Source: Ischnura elegans (Eukaryota; Arthropoda; Insecta; Odonata; Coenagrionidae). From it: DNA of 64,000 nucleotides. The notes beneath the pieces are model-generated. The model worked only from the letters and a program-made list of their open reading frames with translations, ran no database searches and had not been told where the DNA came from. Shown one piece after another: positions 1 through 10,902 of this stretch (the stretch's first letter is position 1; the number at the start of each line of letters is the position of its first letter). The position numbers and the translations under genes are program-made. The stretch lies in NCBI RefSeq assembly GCF_921293095.1, contig NC_060258.1, positions 3,224,001 through 3,288,000 of the forward strand, written 5' to 3'.

Positions 1-703
1 CATGGTAGATAAAGGAATGATAGCGTGAATGTCAAAGAAAGCAGGGACTATGATTATCACCTGCAAAACACAGAAGAATTTGGAATGGCTATCATGGGAA
101 TTCAAGGTTGGTAATGAGTCCAGGCTCTGCGGTAGGATGAGCTAACAATATGATGCACTCTTATCAAGTGAGCAAACACATCTCATCTATCTCTCAGCAC
201 AGCATGCTTTGTATTCTTTCTGTACTCTTGATTGTGATTTGCCCAAAATTGAATCTTATATCTGTATTTTTAAAGATTAATAAGAATTTTGAGAATGGTA
301 AAAATATCTAGTAAATATAATCCACCGAATACAAACACTTTTTGCTTGCATTGAATAATAGTCAAAGTAAACAATAATAAAGGCAACAATATCTTGAAGT
401 GATTCAAATTACACATAAATCACAGTCACATTGAGGCATTAGACAAATATTGGTTCACACAGTAGCATTGATCTTTTAATTGTGACTAATCCTAAACTTT
501 CTTGATAACATGAGAGTTTTTTTTTTCTTTTTCGAGTGTTATGATAGATTATTGTACAATTTATTGCATGTATATGTATGACACAATCTGTTAAGATGTG
601 AATATCTTAGAAGAATATATTTTGAGGTGGTGTGTACGTATTTATCAATGCCACAGAGTATACAGAGAGGATAGAGGGCACCCTAAGCTGTGATGGCAAA
701 ATG
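1..703. other. AT-rich sequence, no gene recognised
   Basis: I see no splice-bounded open frame, RNA gene or clear mobile element here. The stretch is AT-rich and may be intron or intergenic DNA. Earlier exons of gene 1, if any, would lie here or to the left of the window, but none could be supported. Confidence 0.5.
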
Positions 704-860
704 CACTTCCGGCCATGTTCTAAGCGTGTCAATGATCTCAAGCATCGAGTCTTTTAGTGTGTTTTAAAGGGTTAAGGCGTGAAATCCAGGATCTTATTCG
801 TGTTTCAAAGTGAAAATCGCATACAAATTTCCTTATTTGGTGAGCACTAAAAATGATGGC
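704..860 (+). promoter_or_regulatory. Candidate promoter of the THAP-like exon
   Basis: An ETS/GABP-type site (CACTTCCGG) lies at about 704-712, and the candidate start codon sits in ATGATGGCGG, which resembles the YY1-type motif of animal promoters. Both are typical of CpG-type housekeeping promoters. They lie just upstream of and at the start of the THAP-like exon, which supports a promoter call, but no TATA box or transcript evidence is available. Confidence 0.3.
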
Positions 861-974
861 GGATAATGAAATGTGAGGAGGATACACTTGGTGTTCTGCA
901 ATTGATTGCAATAATAACTCAGGAATGCCCAAAAGCGACCTAAGTTTTTTCCGTTTCCCGAAAGATCTTGCCAG
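853..974 (+). pseudogene. THAP-domain first exon with an in-frame stop
   Basis: The plus frame from 856 reads a short leader, then TGA at 874-876, then the start of a THAP zinc-binding domain: Cys-x4-Cys in WCSAIDC, followed by the hallmark FFRFPKD. The exon ends in phase 2 at 974 before a consensus GTAAGT donor. THAP domains bind DNA and occur in host factors and in P-element transposases. No exon with the remaining Cys/His ligands was found before 1857, and the next recognised exon starts in phase 0, so it does not splice directly to this one. The TGA could be a CGA to TGA CpG decay. Alternatives are a live exon with a different start, or an assembly error at that base. The domain call is fairly firm; pseudogene status is an inference. 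Confidence 0.55.
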
Positions 975-1856
975 GTAAGTTTGAAATTATTTATGGCATT
1001 AATATTATTTATGTTCCCATAATTGGACAACATCATGAGGTTCGATGCCTTTGCTTATATTTCAGTGCATCATTATTATTATTATTATCGATGCCCATAT
1101 CATCATCAGATGATCATCTAATGCTGCCTTGTAAAAGATTGGTATAATTGAGATATTAACTAACCTATGCTGAGGGATAAGGAGCAGAGTATTAATTTCT
1201 TGATGTTTTACATTGGATTTCTACATTACAACTGAATGATTTGTTATGGATTTCATCATTAGAAGCCAATGTTAAGTATAGTAGAAAAATGGCAGACTTG
1301 GGAAATACAGGCACTACTCATACTTCAAGCCTTATTGGCTTCTTTGTTACATAATTCTGTGAAAAAATGTACTTTGCTTCAAGTCTTCTGCTTACATAAG
1401 ATTTTAAAGTCTGATAAATACTCGCAAGACTACGGCTATTGACGCGTTTGAACCCCTGCCACTTGTGCAAAGGGAAAGGTATATTAATATTGGGGGAATA
1501 ACTTTTCGCAATAGGGTCCAACTCCGAAGGATAGAAGGGTGTGGGAATAACGATTATAATTGGGAAATTAAGCACAGAGGTCCTCACTTTATATTCAGGG
1601 AATCGGGCGTGGACGTGATGGTTGCAAATCATTGAATGGTATATTTGAATATATGGTCTTTTGATGTGCTTAGAACATGGCCGACGCGCGCATTCCACAT
1701 TATAAAATTTAAAGGGAGAAAGTAGCTTTTGTCCTCTCTGTATACTGTGTCAATGCTATAAACAGGAATCATTGTTTTTCTGTGAACTCATAAAGCTTTT
1801 TCTACATTTCTGTACCTCTGTCTTTTATGATGCTGATGTTTTGTACTCATATGCAG
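975..1856. other. Intron-like sequence, one unexplained open stretch
   Basis: The sequence contains a short ATT microsatellite near 1072. A region at about 1400-1690 is open on both strands but resembles no family I recognise. No exon could be supported. Confidence 0.35.
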
Positions 1857-1988
1857 GCACAGGCCTCAACATCTTCCGAAGGCGAAGAGGTGGATGCTGA
1901 AGGCACAAAAGCCGTTGTGATAGACCTTGACACTCTGCTGGTTTTGGCCAAGAAAGAACTATCTCCCAAGGAAACTAATGCCACTGAG
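1857..1988 (+). CDS. Zinc-finger gene 1, acidic linker exon (132 nt)
   Basis: This is an internal exon of 44 codons, phase 0 at both ends, between a CAG acceptor and a GTATGC donor. It encodes an acidic, Ser/Thr-rich linker ending in LAKKELSP-type sequence. The best evidence is the paralogous minus-strand exon at 59669-59794, which aligns without gaps over the first 38 codons or so and shares AKKELSP; gene 2 is two codons shorter near the end. Such linkers usually join an N-terminal domain to a C2H2 array. No catalytic or zinc-binding residues are present. Upstream coding exons of this gene were not found in the window. Confidence 0.65.
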
Positions 1989-2130
1989 GTATGCATAAAT
2001 TCACATTCAATGAAATTAATGGATGTAAGTGATGCTTTGGAGAAATCCTCAATTTCAAGTAGTGTAAACTCGGGCACTTGAGCCCCAACTTTGAAACCTT
2101 AAACATTATGTTGGTGTGGAGTGCTTCACA

Positions 2131-2243
2131 GGATTTCCACTGGGTCAGGTTCTCCAACTCCATCTTGACCGATGTTTTGAAGGGCGAGTTGTCCATTGTA
2201 TTCCCTGAAGAATCTGTTGGAGAACCTGATCCGGTGGAAATCC
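2131..2243. repeat. Foldback element A
   Basis: A 28-bp arm at 2131-2158 is repeated in inverse orientation at 2216-2243 with two mismatches, around a 57-bp spacer. The core CCACTGGGTCAGG is shared with the foldback at 6369-6498, so both probably belong to one dispersed palindromic family. It lies in the first recognised intron of gene 1. Confidence 0.6.
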
Positions 2244-2283
2244 CATGTAACCTTCCACAATTCTTTACGCCGGGAATGCCTAC

Positions 2284-2671
2284 TATCATTATGTTGGTGG
2301 TTGTTTTTAGGAGTTGGTAACATTCTTGCACTCAACATTTCACTCTTACTGGGAGCGTAATCAAGAGAATGGGAGGGAAACCGTGCTCGTCCCGAGCTTA
2401 TATATGTTTCGTTCACCCATTGTTGACCCGATTTTGAATTTTTGCAGAAGGGGATAGCTGTTGGTCATTATATTCTGCCAGGAACCCTCTCCATATGCGG
2501 CTGAGGTTATATCCATCCTCTCCAGTGAAGTTACCTGTCCTTTTTGCTATCTCAATGTTTTCACATATAAGATGCGGATGGTATTCTTTCATCTTCACCA
2601 ATACCTGTGTAGCATTAAACATTATTTATTGCACAGCAATTCCCAAAAACAACCACCAACATTGATAAAAG
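2284..2671. repeat. Inverted repeat pair, possible MITE
   Basis: About 28-30 bp containing ATGTTGGTGGTTGTTTTT at 2284-2314 recurs inverted at 2641-2671, with a small indel and few mismatches. The interior shows no coding potential. It may be a small non-autonomous DNA element in the intron. Confidence 0.45.
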
Positions 2672-3163
2672 AAGCTGAGAAAATCTTCATATGAAACTTA
2701 ACCATTATTTTCAAAAATAAGCACAGTGTATTGTGACCGATGCCACTTGGCATAGTTTATGGTTTACTTATAATAAGCGTTCACAGGGCAAGGAGAACTG
2801 ATTCAATATCATTAGTGATTATGTTTGTGTGTATACAGTGAAGATTGAATGGATTGTTGAGTGTTTCCCCCTCCCCCCACGATTCCCCGCTTTCCTTTGG
2901 GGTTTTCCGTGATGTGTATGCAACCAGTGAAAGGTCCATATTTCTGCCAATCCCCTCCCTGCAAACAACACCTGTGAGAAGCGAATGGAGGCTGATGGTA
3001 CCTGCACCCCTTCCTTCTAATAAATGAGAACATGCTTCGGCAAACCCCTCTCCCTGTGGTGAGGATTGTATGAAAACCTGCTTCTTCCTAAGTTTCCTCC
3101 AGTTCCTGCCCCAACCTAAGAAAACTAACTTTCTCTGGTTGATGAAATGCAGAAGAATTTCAG

Positions 3164-3253
3164 CCTGAGGAGACGTATCGACCTCGGCTTACTGTTGAGG
3201 CCAAAGCCTATGCCCGACAGCAGGAGGAGTGTTGCCTGTCAGTTGGAGGAAAG
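3164..3253 (+). CDS. Zinc-finger gene 1, 90-nt linker exon
   Basis: An exon of 30 codons, phase 0 to phase 0, with acceptor TTTCAG and donor GTAGAA. The minus-strand counterpart at 56044-56133 has the same length, phase and splice positions. The two proteins share PRL, AK-Y and CLS-GG motifs. Both polypyrimidine tracts are weak, so use of the exon is uncertain and it may be alternative. The protein segment is charged and probably disordered. Confidence 0.5.
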
Positions 3254-3834
3254 GTAGAAAGAGAAGAGAATCTGAAGGTTGGACTGTGCGGTGAAGAGTG
3301 GTGAAGAAGGGGGAATAGGAGAACTGAACAGTAGATTTTACGTGCCGAGAGGAATAAGGTCAACCCACGACGACTTGAATTAAATATTCTCTCAGCCCAT
3401 GGTGAATGAAGACGAAAGTGGTGGTGATGAAGAGTCAGCCGAGGAGGTCATAACCACCCATGATGGAGAGTCGATAAGTTAAACTGTTATCCCACACTAC
3501 TTCCCCCCAGTTAAGAAGATTCACAAAGAAATCCCCTATGTAATCAAGAATAGAAGGCCTAACTCTGAAGAAAGCCTGTTGCCCAACAGTATTTGTACCT
3601 TGAATTTTGTTTATTCTTTTGGCCTCTTTTTTGACTTTTATCCCAGAAAGGAGCGTATCTTTTAGTATTTGGCTGTGTATTATTGTAGTCTTAAGGATTA
3701 GTGTTGGAGTTGTCATTTCATTTGTTTTTGTATTCACGCCAGCTATTCCCAAGAATTTAAGATTTTTGTTTCATTTTTTATTATCTTAGAGTTGTCATTT
3801 GTTTTGGGTACATCTGAAATCTGCTTACTTTCAG

Positions 3835-3907
3835 CCTACTGATAAGGGGAATGGAGAGCTGGTTCAGAATGGGGCAATGGCCATGGAGTCTATCACAGAG
3901 GCTGTGG
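3835..3907 (+). CDS. Zinc-finger gene 1, 73-nt exon
   Basis: This small exon starts in phase 0 after CTTTCAG and ends in phase 1 before GTGAGTG. It encodes 24 codons including GELVQNGAMAMES. The minus-strand exon at 51959-52031 has the same length and phase and shares AMAMES and TEAV. The trailing G joins the TG that opens the zinc-finger exon at 8376, giving an uninterrupted frame. The following intron aligns with the gene 2 intron on both sides of the piggyBac insertion there. This is among the best supported small exons in the window. Confidence 0.75.
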
Positions 3908-4084
3908 GTGAGTGCTCTTCAGTGCTTGAGATTGACTCTTCACAGAAAAGACTTAACTAATTCTGACAAGGCTATATCCAAAAACTGGATCTCAGAATCC
4001 AATAAAATTTTCAAATTGATTTTTTTTGTACTTTCTCTCCACACCCTTATTTTACATAAAGCTTGTTTGTTGTCAATATTTCCA

Positions 4085-4420
4085 TTAAGTTCACTGAAAT
4101 ATAATTTTTACATGTGGCCTGACCCCGGGTCCTCCGTGTGGCAACTGGGCACTTTAACCACTGGACTAATGCTCACCATTTGCAGAGTGGCTCTTTTGTT
4201 TCAATATAATTGACCTGTAAATTTTAAACGTCATATCAGTTTAAACTATTTGCTTATATAACCTCATATGGGGGTTGATTCAAGGACAGCTCCCAATGGC
4301 ATATGTATAACACAAGAAAATTTGATTGATCTGTGAGATCTGGATTTTGGACACTTCCCTTATGAAGGGTGTAGCATCTCTATTTGTCATCCATCTATAC
4401 ATTCTTTAGTTTATGATTTA
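4085..4420 (-). repeat. tRNA-derived SINE-like repeat in gene 1 intron
   Basis: Read on the minus strand, the part near 4125-4180 has a degenerate A box (TTAGTCCAGTGGTTAAAG) and a B-box-like GGGGTCAGGCC with tRNA-like spacing. Related sequence occurs at about 48262-48345 in the matching gene 2 intron, and in a second repeat copy at 58640-58880, which also shares the flank with GGACAGCTCC. The insertion seems older than the split of the two genes. Confidence 0.5.
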
Positions 4421-5715
4421 TAGTTCTGCTTGAGGATGTAATCAGGTTGGCAAATGTATAGTAAAAGTTTCGTTATTCTTCCGTGATATTCAGCAATATA
4501 TGCGGTCATGTTATTTCATACGGTAATTCCAGTGTACTTGAACTAACAGTTTTGTCCTTCTGACTGGATAATAGAAAAAAATTCTTAATAAATCCCTTTC
4601 AAGAATAATAAGCATAAGATTCCAGTTATGCACCTTGTCAATTGCGGCGTCGAAAGACAAAATGAACATGGAACTTGTTGAAATGAGCTCAAGTGTTTTT
4701 TCAGTTGTGAAATTATGGTAAAATTTTGCTTCGATAGACTCCCCAACCAATTCACTGTTTTGTGCTCTTGGCTACCACGAGGAAGAGGCTACCATCGAGT
4801 TCCACCCGTGTCCCGCCAGCCAACCTTCCCAAGGATTTCGGAAGGATTGACGCAATAGTAAGGATAGAGGGAAAGCGTACCAGGTGTGGAGTGGAGTGTG
4901 TGATATTTGTTGCATCTGAAAATTTCATGGGTAATGATTTGCCCACCAATGAAGTGATGATAAGAATGTTTTTGTACTCTCGGTACATTGAAGAAGAAAG
5001 TTAAAATACCATTATTTCCCTGCCGGGAATCACGGAGACAGTGGCTTATGCCATTGAAGGATTTTGGCATAGATCTTCTATCCCAGTTGTTGGATATAGG
5101 CAAATTGTTTGACGAATTATTCAATATCATGGAAATAATCGCAATATTATTCGATCTGTCAACAAGAATGCTTTCATTGACCTGAAGCAAGACTTTCTTC
5201 GTCACGCACGTCAGCTTTTTGATATTGCGGCATGTAAATTGCTTTAGTGAGACTGATTCTGTTTGTGATATTCTTTCGAAAATGCCTTGTTTGGAATGGG
5301 AATTCCCTAAGGAAAGAGAAGTGGCAGGAAAATGAAGATAGGTACCATCAATGTGCAGGAGACCAAAAATAGGAAGACGAGGCTTTGCAGGTTGGAATGA
5401 AAAAGGAACACCCGAATGTGCCACCCTATTTTGTCATAACACTTCTTTTCGGAAGACTCAGGTGATGAAATGTCATTGAACGGAGAGTTACGTAATGCAA
5501 GTGAAGGAGAGGATTTCAAGGAAAAAGGTTAGTGTAAGTAATTTGAAATTGCCAAGATTTGCATCATCCTGTGAATAATTCTGCATATCAAACCGTACCT
5601 CTGCAGCACTTGCATCTGCGCACCTAATAGATATCGGGTTGATTACACAAGGAGTCGATGTACTTTTTGTTGACAAGAACAAAGTTAGAAAGATCGCGCA
5701 CGTCTCTTCGGAGGA

Positions 5716-6836
5716 ATGTGGGAACTGTTAAACTGCAAGCGCTTTACTTTGACGAGAGGAAAGACTCTGATTTCGTTTATAGTCAATCAAAGTGAAAAAA
5801 ATAGGTGCGGAGCATGTAACTCTCGTTCAAGAGCCCGGTTCACGATACTTATGGCATATCACCCCATGTGCCAGCAAAGCTATTGGCCTCTAAGATTCCA
5901 TAACGAATTTTCTAGGGGAGGAAATGATCATTATCATGCCGGAGTAATCCGGAGAATGGAAATGACCCTAAGAAGACCTTTGCATTGGTTTATTTGCCTG
6001 CTTTATTGCAATGAACTATCGTTCAGCACCGTCAAAAGAACTGATGACTCTGGCAAAGTTTGTTATCGAAGTTTACGCTTCGATGCGGTTTTCAATAAAA
6101 TTGAGACAATATTGAACAGAAGGCCCGAAGCATATTATGAACATGATTCTTCTTATGAAATATATAGATAGAGACATCAAATTACGCCGCTACTCTATGA
6201 TTCAGGGAAATGTAATTTTGCTCACCCAGAGAATATTCCGCTTGCAATGTTAGCCGATGAACGCAGACAAATTCGTGCAATGGCCATCACAAATACATTG
6301 AAATCGAGAGAAACTCAGCAGGAGGAGTTGAGGAAATTCGAATTTTCCGAAGCTTAATTGCGATGGAGTGAAGAGTTCTTGGGTTCGCCACTGGGTCAGG
6401 AACACCATATCTGCCTACGTTTCGATGACCGAGTCGGACATCTAAACGTCGTCAGATATGGAGTTCCTGACCCGGTGGCGATCCCGAGAACTCTTCACAC
6501 AATCCATTCGCCAGGAAAGCACAAAATCTTTCTAAACTTCAATGCTCAAAATTATGTCGACTTGGTTGACTGGGAACCAATTGAAGTAAATCAACCACCA
6601 ATAGTAGCTGGGATGACAACAAAAACTTGGAAGACCTTGTTACGGAGAGGTCTGTATTAGAAGTACCTTTTCCTTGCCATACACAAGCAGTTGAAAAGAT
6701 GGTACAAATGATAATGTTAGCATCAAAATCCGTGTGCAATATAGAACGCAGGCATGGATGGGCATTGTCGTGCATAGGAGACGGAGAAATTCAGCCGAAA
6801 TTTGAAAAAATCACAAAATTTTCTCAGAGTAATTGA
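5716..6836 (+). pseudogene. Broken transposase-like gene inside the 4774-6917 element
   Basis: Fragments in several plus frames match, from memory, a multicopy arthropod and cnidarian protein family of probable transposon origin. Near 5955-6010 is RRPLHWFICLLYCNEL. Near 6210-6350 is HPENIPLAMLADERRQIR. At 6520-6660 is a FNAQNYVDLVDW segment, and at 6667-6830 is PCHTQAVEKMV followed by RRHGW. At least two frameshifts and several stops separate the pieces. A 130-bp foldback (6369-6498) is inserted between two of them. The family name and reaction mechanism are not known to me, so only non-functionality and transposon context are asserted. Confidence 0.5.
6369..6498. repeat. Foldback element B inserted in transposase pseudogene
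   Basis: Arms of about 45 bp (6369-6413 and 6453-6498) are inverted copies with a few mismatches around a 39-bp loop. They contain CCACTGGGTCAGG, the core also found in foldback A at 2131. The insertion splits the broken transposase-like reading frame, so it postdates that element. Confidence 0.6.
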
Positions 6837-6917
6837 TGTGCTATCACAATCGTGTCCTTCGGAAGGTTGGCTTTGGGGGATACGGGTGGAACTCGATGGT
6901 AGCCTCTTCCTCCTGGT

Positions 6918-8375
6918 GAGTTCTGGGTAGTTTCTTTACGAAGCTAGTAGAGAGCCTCTTAGTGAAATACTTGGTGTTCAGGTTCTGTTTTTTCTCAGCC
7001 TTGGCTGAATTTATTGTTAAAAATAGCTTCACAGGTACGTTATTCGTCATTATGATTGATGTTAATTTCAAATAATTTACCTCATTATTACTTTTTGTGG
7101 GATAATTTACTACCATATGATGACCTATTTGATAAGAAATGGAATTCAATCGAAATAAATATTATTTTACGTGCAATTTAGCCCCCAAAATGGAGTTCAA
7201 GAAATGTAGGTAAAAATGAGTTGTGTTGTACGGGTGGTCTGTACTCTAATTTTGTTGTTAATTCATAGACATTTTTTTAACCATAGATTTAAAAAAAAAA
7301 CTTCAAATTTCATTTTCATAAACTATAAACATGTATCCACTCTTTGATATTATCAATTACCCTATATATTTATAAAACTCATCTTCATAGCCGTTTGATT
7401 CTGAAATCAGCCTGATTTTTCGCAAAATTTTTAAACTTTAGAGCTCGGGCGGCAGTGGTTAATATTATCTGATTTGAAATACATTTTGTGTGCGAGATCC
7501 TTAAATCATTTCGCAACTTTCCCGCATAGGGCAAATTTGATCAGGAAAAAAACCTTTTTTCTGCCCACCCTAGTGTGCATTCACTGAAGCCATTATATTA
7601 AATTTTAGATCCAGATTCGATAGATACCTTCTGCAACTTTGGATCCGATGTATCCAATGAAGGGCAATTACCGTGGATTTTTTATAAAAGGCATCCCATC
7701 TGACCATCCCTAATGTTAATCAAGGCATGAGATAAGTTTCGTAAGAAATAGAGGTGCGCCCCTCAGAGGATTTGATCTCAATTTATTTCTGTTGTTGTAT
7801 ATTTTATAATATATTATATAATATTTCTATTTTTTAATACTTGTTGTACTTGAAGGTAAGTTCTTGTAATATGCTGTATTATTGCCCCTCCATCTTCGTC
7901 TCAATGATTTATTGAGATGGCAATGATTTTTTTGAGCTTTAATTACCTTCTGACTCCCATAGTTCCTGTCCATTTTTATTTGACATATTTTTAGCCTTTT
8001 AGTATTTGCGTATAATAACGTTGATAATTGTTTCAATTCAAAATTATGTTTGTGCATGCCATTTGTAAACTCTGTTTATGATAACTTCTGTGCATGAAAA
8101 AGTGTATTGAAATGTTTTCTGGACCAGATACTTGAGGTTTGTATGCAATATTATTCTCAATTTCTAAGAGGAGCGGTGCCAATCACTTTGTGAATAAATG
8201 TTTGGAAACCACCGTAAAAAATTAACTGACCCCAAGTTATGTGTATAGCATCTAAACGAAGGATCGGTTAAAGTAGCTACCTTGATATCTGTATGATGGC
8301 TTTTATAAATTAGCTCCATGAATCATAGATTTCATGGCTGACTTTACTTATTTTTACTATGAAATTCTTTTCTAG
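6918..8375. other. Gene 1 intron remainder with a MITE relic
   Basis: The part at about 7600-7716 contains repeated GGATCC-like words and ends in CCATCCCTAA. It resembles the MITE at 38332-38767 and is probably an eroded copy. The intron closes with TTCTTTTCTAG at 8375. No exon was seen elsewhere in this stretch. Confidence 0.45.
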
Positions 8376-10144
8376 TGTCCGCAGCTCCTGAAAGAGCCTC
8401 AACCTTGTTTGCAGTCCTTGAACCAAAGATAAGAGCATCTTATTCAAGGAAAGGAAAGAAGTTGATGGATAAGGACATTAAAAAATGTGATACCTTGCTT
8501 GCTGATAAAATACCGTCGTGCTCATTTCCTAAAGATGGACGGTTACATTCGAAATCTAAATATGCATCTAAAATCAGAGGGGATAGAGCAACAATGACTG
8601 TTGCTGGGAAGAGAGGTGGTTGTGATAATGCAGACACCATAAAATTTATCGTGAGGAGCCCTGAGAATGGAAAGAATGGCCCCGAGACAGTCATACGGGA
8701 AGACAAAGTAAAAAGTACTTGCATGATAAAAAATCCCGGGAAGATTGCCAGTTCAAGGAAAAAATGTTACCAATGCTTCAAATGCAGAGATGCATTCAAT
8801 GCCAAAAATGATCTCATTAAACACCTCAAGAATCATTTCGGTTCTAAAAATTTGGATATTGATTCAAACTTGTTAATCGGAAAAGATTTGTCCCTCAAAA
8901 CCTTTGTGTATAGAGGAGAATCTGATAGTTTTTGTACGCCAATTTCCTCCAAAAGTTTAAATTTGAGGCTCATGTGTAAAAGCCAAGGGGTGAAACAAAA
9001 AGGAAATAGACTTCTTAAGGATAACTTCGGAGGAACAAGGAAGAATAAAACTGTGAGGGAAGTGAGGAAAAGCTCCATTGTAGATGGGAAATCATGCACA
9101 GTTAGTCCACACACAGCAAAGAAGTCCTATTCCTGCAATGAATGTGAAAAGTCTTTCTCTCAAAAGAGCAACCTTGTCAGTCACATTCTGACTCATACGA
9201 AGGAGAAACCTTATTCCTGCAGTGTATGTGATAAGTCTTTCTCTCGAAAGGACTACCTTGTCAATCACATTCGGACTCATACAAAGGAGAAACCTTATTC
9301 CTGCAGTGAATGTGATAAGTTTTTCTCTCAGAAGGGTAACCTTGTCAGTCACATTCGGACTCATACGAAGGAGAAGCCTTATTCTTGCTATGAATGTGAT
9401 AAGTCTTTTTCCCATAAAAATGCCCTTGTTATTCACATTCGGACTCATACGAAGGAAAAACCTTATTCTTGCAATGAATGTGAACAGTCATGCTATAGCA
9501 AGGGTGACCTTGTCCGTCACATTCGGACTCATATGAAGGAGAAACCATATTCATGCAATGAATGCGAAAAGTCTTTCTCTCGAAAGCATCACCTTGTCAG
9601 TCACATGCGGACTCATACGAAGGAGAAACCTTATTCTTGCAATGTATGTGATAAGAATTTCTCTCTTAAGAATACCCTTGTCCTTCACATTCGGACCCAT
9701 ACGAAGGAGAAACCTTATTCTTGTAAAGAATGTGATAAGTCTTTCTCTCTTAAAAGTACCCTTGCCATTCACATTCGGACTCATACGAAGGTGAGACCTT
9801 ATTCATGCAGTGAATGTGAAAAGTCTTTCTCTCAAAAGCATCACCTTGTCAGTCACATGCGGACTCATACGAAGGAGAAACCTTATTCTTGCAATGTATG
9901 TGATAAGAATTTCTCTCTTAAGAATACCCTTTTCTATCACATTCGGACTCATACGAAGGAGAAACCATATTCATGCCATGAATGTGAAAAGAGTTTCTCA
10001 CGAAAGCATCACCTTGTTTATCACATGCGGAGTCATACGAAGGAGAAACCTTATTCTTGCAAAGAATGTGATAAGTCTTTCTCTCTTAAGAATACCCTTG
10101 TCAGTCACATGCGGACTCATACGAAGGAGAAACCTCATTCTTAA
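8376..10144 (+). CDS. Zinc-finger gene 1, terminal exon: 1 + 12 C2H2 fingers
   Basis: After the TCTAG acceptor the frame stays open for 589 codons (first codon completed from the 73-nt exon) to TAA at 10142-10144. The first ~125 residues are basic and Lys/Ser-rich. An isolated C2H2 finger follows (about residues 132-154, CFKCRDAF). Twelve tandem fingers fill the C-terminus, each about 28 residues and joined by TKEKP linkers (one reads TKVRP). Nearly all keep Cys-x2-Cys and His-x3-His; in finger 5 the core Phe is Cys (EQSCYS). Helices such as RKHHLVS and LKNTLV recur in pairs (fingers 6-7, 9-10, 11-12), a sign of duplication inside the array. The family role is nuclear sequence-specific DNA binding; the target is unknown. 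A two-base loss relative to other fingers creates the stop, and finger remnants continue beyond it. Confidence 0.9.
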
Positions 10145-10790
10145 TGAATGTGATAAGTCTTTTACTTATAAGACTACCCTTGTCAGTCACATGCGGAATC
10201 ATACATAGGAGAAACCTTACCCATGCAATGAATGTAAAACGTCTTACACTACATTTTGAAAACCAGGAGCGCTGCTAAGGCGCGTTGAAACCATATGAGA
10301 CTAAAAATCCCAGTAAACACGTATGACTCATGTATGATGTAATAAAGAAGTCTGATGAATTTGTAGGACTCCTATAAAAGAGTCCCAAATGACCTCATAA
10401 TGATGTCTCCGTGAGGTCATATGCACTCGTAAGGAATTCTTCTCGAGGCCTCACACGGCTCGGAAAGAGCTCATGCAAGAGATCTTATAGGTCTCCTTTA
10501 AGTGATCCAATATGATTCGCAAGAGTTTCTTTTCCGTCACATTTTGAATCATACGAAGGAGAAACCCTATTCGTGCAATGAATGTGATAAATTTTTCTCA
10601 CAATAGAGTAACCTTGTCGGTCACATTCCGACTCATATGAAGGAGTACCTTTTTCGTGAAATGAAAGTCTTATACTTCCAAACAAATCCTTGTTTTGCAC
10701 ATGCGGTTACATCGGAGAGAAGCTTTTTTCTTGCAATGAAGGTGAAAAGACTTTCTCTTAATATATCCACCTTTTCTTTCATTTGCCAAC
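10145..10790 (+). pseudogene. Fossil zinc fingers beyond the gene 1 stop
   Basis: Just after the stop, another frame reads NECDKSFTYKTTLVSH and ends in a stop at about 10208. Further finger-like pieces with linker remnants (RRRNL-type out-of-frame text and ACGAAGGAGAAACC DNA) occur at about 10540-10760, broken by stops and indels. The array was therefore once at least three fingers longer. This stretch is now probably 3' UTR. Confidence 0.7.
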
Positions 10791-10896
10791 ACACAGGGCT
10801 ACGTCTTAGTTGTATAATTAATTGTTATTCATTAGCAACAAAGGTAAATAATTCTCAATATTACGCGTTCAGCTTGTATGAGATTGAAAACTGTCC

Positions 10897-10902
10897 AATA
10901 AA
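10897..10902 (+). terminator. Candidate poly(A) signal of zinc-finger gene 1
   Basis: AATAAA at 10897-10902 follows the finger remnants and lies about 750 bp after the stop. A nearer AATAAA at 10341-10346 is an alternative. Confidence 0.4.

Larger units (their letters stand above)
4774..6917. mobile_element. Decayed DNA transposon with inverted ends
   Basis: A stretch of about 60 bp at 4774-4833 recurs inverted at 6855-6917; the shared core includes AGGCTACCATCGAGTTCCAC. Between them lies broken plus-strand coding sequence of a transposase-like family (5716-6836). The 2.1-kb unit lies in the last intron of gene 1 and is absent from the matching gene 2 intron. No clear target duplication was found. 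An alternative is two inverted copies of a coding repeat, because the arms can be read as EEEATIEFHP-type peptide. Confidence 0.5.

Noticed and set aside
1318..1698. A 126-codon minus-strand ORF
   Set aside because: No recognisable domain, splice partner or promoter; the opposite strand is also open over part of it.
4789..5424. A 211-codon minus-strand ORF
   Set aside because: It overlaps the inverted end of a decayed transposon and its peptide matches no family I know; probably chance or transposon-derived.
9092..9784. Minus-strand and offset plus-strand ORFs across the gene 1 fingers
   Set aside because: Periodic shadows of the finger repeat, with no independent coding signal.
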